NCBI GenBank assembly: GCA_017304125.1
Contig: JAFKLV010000272.1
Span: forward strand, 1-12,378
Length of the DNA: 12,378 bases
DNA from: Sphingomonadales bacterium
GTDB lineage: Bacteria > Pseudomonadota > Alphaproteobacteria > Sphingomonadales > Sphingomonadaceae
Direction of reading: 5' to 3'
Part shown: piece after piece, positions 8,048-12,378 of the stretch
Numbering within the stretch: the stretch's first letter is position 1
How the letters are laid out: each line of letters starts with the position of its first letter
Program-made: the position numbers and the translations under genes
The notes under the pieces: model-generated
Seen by the model: the letters and a program-made list of their open reading frames with translations, nothing else
What the model was told of the DNA's origin: nothing
The model's database searches: none

Positions 8048-9523
8048 ATGGCAAATATGGTGAACCAGCATCTGGACGATTATCTCGCCGCGGGCGAGCA
8101 AGCGCTCGTTAACGGCAGGCTCGAGGCGGCGGTCGCAGCCTATCGAGCGGCGGTTGCACTCCGCGATGATCTGCCGGATGTGTGGTTCAACCTCGCCTGG
8201 GCCGAGCGCGCGCTGCAGCAGTTCGAGCCGGCGCTGGCGTCATACGCCAATGCCATCCGTCACGGCGTCGCCCGGCCTGAGGAAGCCCACCTCAACCGGG
8301 CGGCGATCCTTTCGGACCATCTGTTCCGTTTCGACGACGCCGAACGCGAGCTGCAACAGGCGATCGCGGCAAAGCCGCAGTTCATCCACGCATGGCTCAA
8401 CCTCGGCCATCTGCACGAAGATCGCGGCGCAGTCGAACCCGCGCGACAGGCTTATGCAGCGGCAATCGCAGTCGATCCGAGCAACGGCCGCGCTCATGCG
8501 CGGCTGGGTGTGATGGATATATTCGAAGGACAGGCAGATCGCGCCGTCACCAATCTGACAGGTGTACTCGAAAGCATCACCGACATGCGTGGCCGTGCGG
8601 ACGCGCTCTTCGCCCTCGGCGGGGCGCATGACGCGCTGGGCCGATATGACGACGCCTACTTCGCCTATGAAGCGGCGAACTGGCTTGCGCGTTCGGCCTC
8701 CCCGACGCGATACGATCGCCACGCGCAAGACCGCCTGGTCGATCAGCTCATCCGCCACGTCCCCGCCCCAGCCGAGCTTCCGACCGCGGACGATCGCCCT
8801 ACCCCGATCTTCATCCTCGGCATGTTCCGCTCCGGCTCGACGCTGATCGAACAGATTCTGTCGCGGCACAGCGCGATCGACGCCGGCGGCGAACTGGAAT
8901 TCATCCCCTCGCTCGTGCGGTCTCTTGGCAGTCGATATCCCGAAGCGATCAATGAAATTTCGGCTGAGGAGATCGCTGGCGCTCGCAATCTGTATCTGTC
9001 GCCCTTGCGGGAACTCGATCGCGGCACCTTCATGACGGATAAGCGCTGCGACAACTTCATGAATATCGGCCTGATCAAGCGGCTGTTTCCCGGCGCTCGA
9101 TTCATTCACACCAAGCGTAACGCGCTCGATAACTTCATTTCCATTTACGCCACGGATTTTGACGAAGCCGTTCCTTACGGCCACGATCTCAATGATATCG
9201 CGCATTATTACCTGAGTTACCAACGCCTTATGGAGCATTGGCAGGCGCTGTACCCCGACGATATCCACGAGGTCGACTATGATCGCCTCGTCGCATCCCC
9301 ACGAAGCGAAATAGAAAAGACGATCGCCTTTCTCGGGCTCGCATGGGAGCCGCAGCTGGAACAGCCTTCGCGTCAGCCCTCAACCGTCCAGACCGCCAGC
9401 CTGTGGCAGGTTCGACAGCCGCTCCACGCCCGGTCGTCCGGTCGCTGGATGCATTACGCCCAGCAACTCGCGACGGCGCGAACGCTGCTCGGGCTCACTC
9501 CAGAAAATCCGGCGGACGACTGA
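8048..9523 (+). CDS. TPR-repeat sulfotransferase family protein
   Basis: The 491-residue protein has an N-terminal TPR region (about 10-210: VWFNLAWAERALQQFEPALASYANAI, HAWLNLGHLHEDRG and similar repeats) and a C-terminal PAPS-dependent sulfotransferase domain (about 250-485). The 5'-phosphosulfate loop is FILGMFRSGSTLIEQIL (R261, S262, G263, S264, T265). GGELEFIP (280-287) places E282 where tyrosylprotein sulfotransferases have their catalytic base. Further family marks are TDKRCDNFMNIGLIKRLFPGARFIHTKRNALDN in outline (330-362) and TASLWQVRQPL near the end. It transfers sulfate from PAPS to a hydroxyl; TPR and TPST-like residues suggest a protein or peptide acceptor, but this is inference. 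No signal peptide is seen, so it should be cytoplasmic. The start is uncertain: ATG 8048 is used, but TTG 8015 and ATG 8057 are possible and none has a strong ribosome site. It lies 37 bp after clpB and is convergent with the hydroxylase. Confidence 0.88.
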   Translation: MANMVNQHLDDYLAAGEQALVNGRLEAAVAAYRAAVALRDDLPDVWFNLAWAERALQQFEPALASYANAIRHGVARPEEAHLNRAAILSDHLFRFDDAERELQQAIAAKPQFIHAWLNLGHLHEDRGAVEPARQAYAAAIAVDPSNGRAHARLGVMDIFEGQADRAVTNLTGVLESITDMRGRADALFALGGAHDALGRYDDAYFAYEAANWLARSASPTRYDRHAQDRLVDQLIRHVPAPAELPTADDRPTPIFILGMFRSGSTLIEQILSRHSAIDAGGELEFIPSLVRSLGSRYPEAINEISAEEIAGARNLYLSPLRELDRGTFMTDKRCDNFMNIGLIKRLFPGARFIHTKRNALDNFISIYATDFDEAVPYGHDLNDIAHYYLSYQRLMEHWQALYPDDIHEVDYDRLVASPRSEIEKTIAFLGLAWEPQLEQPSRQPSTVQTASLWQVRQPLHARSSGRWMHYAQQLATARTLLGLTPENPADD

Positions 9524-9550
9524 GGCGATCCTGATCAGTCTGCGCTGAGA

Positions 9551-10828
9551 TTATCCCGCGCTGGTCGCGACCAGACCGCGATCGGCGATCGCGAACAAGC
9601 GCTCCAAATTCCGCCGCTCCGTTTCATCCAAATGCGGATTCCACACGTCGAAGATCAGGATCACGCGCAACTGATCGCTGTCATTGCGCGCCTCATGCTC
9701 GATCGTATCGTCGAAGGCGAATGCTTCGCCCTCGCGCCAATGACGCGTTTCGCCGCCCACCCGGAAGGTGCACCCCTCCGGCACGACCAGCGGCAAGTGA
9801 ATGATCGTGCGCGTATTGGTCACGCCGGTATGCGGCGGAATTCGTGCTCCCGGCTGAAGAATGGAGAAAAAGGCGTTGGGCGCCTTGCCCGGCACGCGGC
9901 TCTGCGGAATCGCTTCGAGCGCCGCGGTGGTTGCCGGGCAAAGATCACACACCGCCTCGTTCTTCTGGCCATATTCCCATAGGAAACAGGCAGACCAATC
10001 GAGACTTTGATCCAGCGGCGACCATTTGTTTTCGGGCGCCCCCGCCGGTTGGCGCACATAGGGCCGGATCGCTTCGCTGCGGCTTGAGAGCATCGCGAGC
10101 GCCTCCGCGCGGATAGCGTCGGTCTTCGCCTCGAGTTCGGCAAACCATGGGAAGAACGAGCGATCGAAGAACTCATCCGCCGGCAAGAACGGATAATGGA
10201 GCCCGGCACATTCGTTGTGATAGATTTTGCGGCGGCCAAACATGCTATCTACGCACGCCCGGAAACGACGCGATGCGAGGTCATCGCCCAACTGATCGGC
10301 GATATCCCGATCGAGTTGTTGCTCGAACTTTCTGTCATGCTCGGCCAAACGGGCCTGAGCCCGGGCCTGAATCTCAAGCATTTCCGGTGGCGCATCCTTC
10401 ATGCCGCCGGCGAGTTGCGCCACCGCGCTCCAGTGCGGCGCGGCCTCCGAAATTCGCCCGAGACGCTGGAGCAATTCGGCCAACCGAAGCTGCGCGATGA
10501 AATAGCGCTGATCGATGTCCAGCGCAGCCTGAAGGCTGCGGCGCTCGCCCTCGTCATCGCCCCGGCCGCGATAGGCCGCTGCGAGGTTCATTTGAAGCGC
10601 AGGCTCGCCCGGATCGAGCTTGGTTGCGCTGAGAAAGCGGGCAATTGCCCGATCGAAATCGCGATCGGCCAGCGCGCGCATCCCGCGCGCATTGTGCGCG
10701 CGCGGATCGTCGGGCCACGATCCGACCGCCTCCTCGAGATGCGCTACTTCCTCCGCCGAGCGCCCCGCCTGCCGTGCCTGCGCGGCAGCGCGCAGCAACG
10801 CTTCCGCATCTTTCTTCATCTGCCCCAT
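9551..10828 (-). CDS. TPR-containing aspartyl/asparaginyl beta-hydroxylase (2OG-Fe(II) oxygenase)
   Basis: The 425-residue protein has TPR repeats at about 5-165 and an Asp/Asn beta-hydroxylase domain at about 200-400. The oxygenase core reads like mammalian AspH: SILQPGARIPPHTGVTNTR, then IHLPLVVPEGC and FDDTIEHEARN. The iron ligands are H333 (PHTG) and H378 (IEHEA); AspH enzymes use just two histidines. R388 in QLRVILIFDVWNP matches the arginine that holds 2-oxoglutarate, and R340/H344 match the AspH substrate/cosubstrate pocket. TPR followed by oxygenase is also the order in mammalian AspH, which hydroxylates Asp/Asn in EGF-like domains. The lipid A hydroxylase LpxO is in the same Pfam family, so a lipid substrate cannot be excluded, but the TPR part favours a protein. 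No signal peptide is visible. Start choice: ATG 10828, or ATG 10819 three codons later. The stop is 27 bp from the convergent sulfotransferase, with no terminator between them. Confidence 0.9.
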   Translation of the reverse strand: MGQMKKDAEALLRAAAQARQAGRSAEEVAHLEEAVGSWPDDPRAHNARGMRALADRDFDRAIARFLSATKLDPGEPALQMNLAAAYRGRGDDEGERRSLQAALDIDQRYFIAQLRLAELLQRLGRISEAAPHWSAVAQLAGGMKDAPPEMLEIQARAQARLAEHDRKFEQQLDRDIADQLGDDLASRRFRACVDSMFGRRKIYHNECAGLHYPFLPADEFFDRSFFPWFAELEAKTDAIRAEALAMLSSRSEAIRPYVRQPAGAPENKWSPLDQSLDWSACFLWEYGQKNEAVCDLCPATTAALEAIPQSRVPGKAPNAFFSILQPGARIPPHTGVTNTRTIIHLPLVVPEGCTFRVGGETRHWREGEAFAFDDTIEHEARNDSDQLRVILIFDVWNPHLDETERRNLERLFAIADRGLVATSAG

Positions 10829-10839
10829 AATCAGGCTCG

Positions 10840-10867
10840 ACTATAGGCTCGCTGCAGACGCTGGCAA
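10840..10867 (-). promoter_or_regulatory. Candidate sigma-70 promoter of the hydroxylase gene
   Basis: On the minus strand TTGCCA (10867-10862), a 16-bp spacer and TATAGT (10845-10840) form a good housekeeping promoter match. The predicted start near 10833 leaves about 5 nt before ATG 10828 or about 14 nt before ATG 10819. The mRNA would therefore be nearly leaderless, or would use the GGGG at the second codon as a weak ribosome site for the later start. Confidence 0.45.
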
Positions 10868-10872
10868 TCGGC

Positions 10873-10901
10873 TTGATCGGTCGAAAATTAGCCCGTAACC
10901 C
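10873..10901 (+). promoter_or_regulatory. Weak candidate promoter of the divergent sulfotransferase-like gene
   Basis: CTTGATC at 10872-10878 resembles the CTTGAC -35 of alphaproteobacterial promoters. The position 17 bp further on reads TAACCC (10896-10901), a poor -10. The following ATG (10909) also has no clear ribosome site, so a leaderless start is possible here too. Offered only because the 80-bp divergent gap must hold the signals for both genes. Confidence 0.22.
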
Positions 10902-10908
10902 TTATCCG

Positions 10909-11931
10909 ATGACCAGTGCTCCCCAAGCGCTCCTTCACCCAAATTGGCTCGCGCACCGATATGATCCGGATCATGACGCGGTGCATTTCGTGAATGCCGA
11001 CAGGGCGGTGCGCCGAAAAGCGCCATTCCTGACCGATGAATTTCTGCCCACGGCCAACGAGCCGGTCGTCGTGCGTCGCGTCGATGCACTGGCAGCAAAT
11101 AAGGGTAGCCACCGGATCGGATTCATTTTCCATTCCGCTTATTGTTGCTCGACCCTGCTCGCCAATGCTTATGACCGGCCCGGCGCCGCGGTGGGCATCA
11201 AGGAACCGACCATCCTCAACGATCTGGTCGGCTGGCGGCTGCGCGGCGGCGCGCCGGACAAGATCGGCGCGATCCTGCGTGACGCGCTCGACCTGCTGGC
11301 GCGCCCCTTCGAAGCAGGCGAGACCGCGATCATCAAACCGTCCAATGTCGTCAACGGCCTCGCGCGGGCGATGATCTCGGCCCGGCCGGAAGCCGGCGTC
11401 CTGCTCATTTATGCACCATTGAAAACCTATGTGACGTCGATCGCCAACAAGGGGCTGCGCGGTCGTCTCTGGGTCCGGGAACTGCTGACCAAGCAATTGA
11501 AGGAAGGGCTGATCAATTTCGGCTTCTCCAGCGAGGAGCTCTTCAATCAATCCGACCTGCAGGTCGCGGCGCTCGGCTGGCTGGCCCAGCACCGCCTTTT
11601 CACGAAGATCGCGGACTCCTGGCCTGCGCGGGTTCGCACGGTGAGCAGCGAGGCATTGCTCGCCAATCCGCGCGATGCGCTCGCCGCGCTCGACAAATTG
11701 TTTGGCGTCGCATCGGATTCGGCGGCGCGCGACGAAGTGATCGATACGGTGTTTCGCCGGCACGCCAAATCCGGCGAGAGCTTCACCTCGGAAAACCGCA
11801 CCTCCGACCAGCGGAACGCGCTGGAAGTGCACGGTGAAGAAATTTCGCTGGTCTATGATTGGGCCAAGCTGGTCGCCGATCAGGCTGCGATAAAATTCGA
11901 TCTGCCCAATCCGCTGATCGCGGGCGCCTGA
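10909..11931 (+). CDS. Sulfotransferase-like P-loop protein, function unknown
   Basis: This 340-residue protein is not one I can name. The segment GFIFHSAYCCSTLLANAYD (71-89) follows a beta-strand-loop-helix pattern like the 5'-phosphosulfate loop of sulfotransferases, with HSAYCCST in place of the usual PRSGTT/FRSGST. It is followed by IKEPTILNDL (97-106), IIKPSN (141-146) and LLIYAPLKTYVTSIANKG (165-182); the last resembles the strand-helix that binds the 3'-phosphate of PAPS, but lacks the usual Arg-Asp. The HSAYCCSTLL form is something I associate with proteins near TonB receptors in sphingomonads and caulobacters, from memory only. No signal peptide or TPR is present. I use ATG 10909 rather than an in-frame TTG at 10873. 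It is divergent from the hydroxylase and convergent with the TonB receptor. It could be a true sulfotransferase, a nucleotide kinase-like protein or a catalytically inactive partner. Confidence 0.65.
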   Translation: MTSAPQALLHPNWLAHRYDPDHDAVHFVNADRAVRRKAPFLTDEFLPTANEPVVVRRVDALAANKGSHRIGFIFHSAYCCSTLLANAYDRPGAAVGIKEPTILNDLVGWRLRGGAPDKIGAILRDALDLLARPFEAGETAIIKPSNVVNGLARAMISARPEAGVLLIYAPLKTYVTSIANKGLRGRLWVRELLTKQLKEGLINFGFSSEELFNQSDLQVAALGWLAQHRLFTKIADSWPARVRTVSSEALLANPRDALAALDKLFGVASDSAARDEVIDTVFRRHAKSGESFTSENRTSDQRNALEVHGEEISLVYDWAKLVADQAAIKFDLPNPLIAGA

Positions 11932-11957
11932 CAGCATCCGAGAACTGGAGCGCCATC

Positions 11958-11974
11958 GCCGGCCGTCGGCCGGC
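11958..11974. other. GC-rich hairpin after the sulfotransferase-like gene
   Basis: GCCGGCC (11958-11964) pairs with GGCCGGC (11968-11974) across a 3-nt loop, 26 bp after the stop codon. No T-tract follows, so it is not an intrinsic terminator by itself. The rest of 11932-12059 shows no gene or recognisable motif. Confidence 0.3.
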
Positions 11975-12059
11975 CGAGGCAAGCGCGGTCCGGCCCGAAT
12001 GCCCTCTCCGGATATCGGTTGACCACGCCCCAACGTCCCGCCGACATCGCATCACCCAC

Positions 12060-12099
12060 AAAAAAAGGAGGCGGCCAAATCGGCCGCCTCCCAGTTTTT
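12060..12099. terminator. Bidirectional intrinsic terminator
   Basis: A perfect 10-bp stem, GGAGGCGGCC (12067-12076) with GGCCGCCTCC (12082-12091) and a 5-nt loop, is flanked by seven A's on the left (12060-12066) and five T's on the right (12095-12099). On the minus strand it gives a strong terminator for the TonB receptor, 25 bp after its stop. On the plus strand it can end transcription from the sulfotransferase-like gene. A small extra palindrome (TCCAAA/TTTGGA, 12099-12114) lies between it and the receptor stop. Confidence 0.9.
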
Positions 12100-12115
12100 C
12101 CAAAGTTCTTTGGAC

Positions 12116-12378
12116 TTAGAACTTCGCGCGGACCGCCACGGAGAAGGTCCGGCCGAGCGCGTCGTAGCTCGACGGGAAGGTGTTACCGCTGTTGGCAGCG
12201 GTCGTGCCCGCCTGGCCACCGACGATCGGGGGCTGACGGTTGAACATGTTCTGCATGCCAATGACCAGCTGGTAGCGCTTCTCGATGTCGAACTGCGCGG
12301 TCAGGTCGAAGTAGTCGTAGGACGGGATGCGGTTGAAGTTAACCGTCTGCCCGGCCAGCGCATAGTTGATACCAGGCG
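12116..12378 (-). CDS. TonB-dependent outer-membrane receptor, C-terminal end (partial)
   Basis: The last 86 complete codons of a larger minus-strand gene are present, ending at TAA (12118-12116); the start lies outside the window. The sequence shows alternating beta-strand patterns of a 22-stranded barrel: DYFDLTAQFDIEKRYQLVIG, then NMFNRQPPIVGG, a loop rich in small polar residues, and the closing strand YDALGRTFSVAVRAKF. The NMFNRQPP motif and the C-terminal phenylalanine, which is recognised by the BAM assembly machinery, are classic for TonB-dependent receptors, particularly the large oar-like or carbohydrate/peptide receptors of sphingomonads. Such proteins import siderophores, glycans or other ligands with energy from TonB-ExbB-ExbD. 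The ligand cannot be told from this end, as the plug domain is not in view. Confidence 0.9.
   Translation of the reverse strand, partial: PGINYALAGQTVNFNRIPSYDYFDLTAQFDIEKRYQLVIGMQNMFNRQPPIVGGQAGTTAANSGNTFPSSYDALGRTFSVAVRAKF

Noticed and set aside
9524..9550. Terminator between the convergent sulfotransferase and hydroxylase genes
   Set aside because: Only a short CTGATCAG palindrome is present, with no stable stem and no T-tract on either strand.
10196..10846. A 216-codon plus-strand open frame opposite the N-terminal half of the hydroxylase
   Set aside because: The minus strand encodes clear TPR repeats continuous with the oxygenase domain.
10888..12033. A 381-codon minus-strand open frame opposite the sulfotransferase-like gene
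   Set aside because: Its product shows no family motif, while the plus frame has the P-loop-like strand-loop-helix and normal codon use. It also overlaps the divergent promoter region.

Overview
The window is GC-rich, gene-dense DNA from an alphaproteobacterium, most likely a sphingomonad (Sphingomonas or a close relative). This rests on the truB-rpsO-pnp order, the RG-rich tail of PNPase, the style of the short palindromic repeats, and a TonB-receptor neighbourhood with TPR-sulfotransferase and aspartyl-hydroxylase genes. The assignment to family level is inference; no rRNA is present.

Layout. (1) 1-2930 is a conserved RNA-metabolism block on the + strand: the last codons of truB, then rpsO (ribosomal protein S15), a hairpin, a structured leader with three consecutive stem-loops, pnp (polynucleotide phosphorylase), and a strong intrinsic terminator. 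(2) 2956-5345 is an accessory stretch: a class I SAM methyltransferase (+) and an adducin-head-like class II aldolase family protein (-). It contains palindromic repeat units of two families. Two 93-bp copies of one family lie in direct orientation on both sides of the aldolase gene. (3) 5375-8010 is clpB, the disaggregase, with an unusual leader. A perfect 7-4-7 palindrome and an upstream segment complementary to the Shine-Dalgarno sequence suggest either an operator inside a promoter or an RNA structure covering the ribosome site. (4) 8048-12378 is a putative modification locus: a TPR-sulfotransferase (+), a TPR-aspartyl/asparaginyl beta-hydroxylase (-), a divergent sulfotransferase-like P-loop protein (+), and the C-terminal end of a TonB-dependent outer-membrane receptor (-) behind a bidirectional terminator.

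How the genes may work together. rpsO and pnp are ordinary housekeeping genes. Region 4 is the most interesting part. Two unrelated catalytic domains (PAPS sulfotransferase and 2-oxoglutarate/Fe(II) oxygenase) each carry an N-terminal TPR scaffold, and both sit with a further sulfotransferase-like protein beside a TonB receptor. I infer a protein or peptide modification cassette (hydroxylation plus sulfation) tied to an outer-membrane transport function. The substrate cannot be seen in this window.
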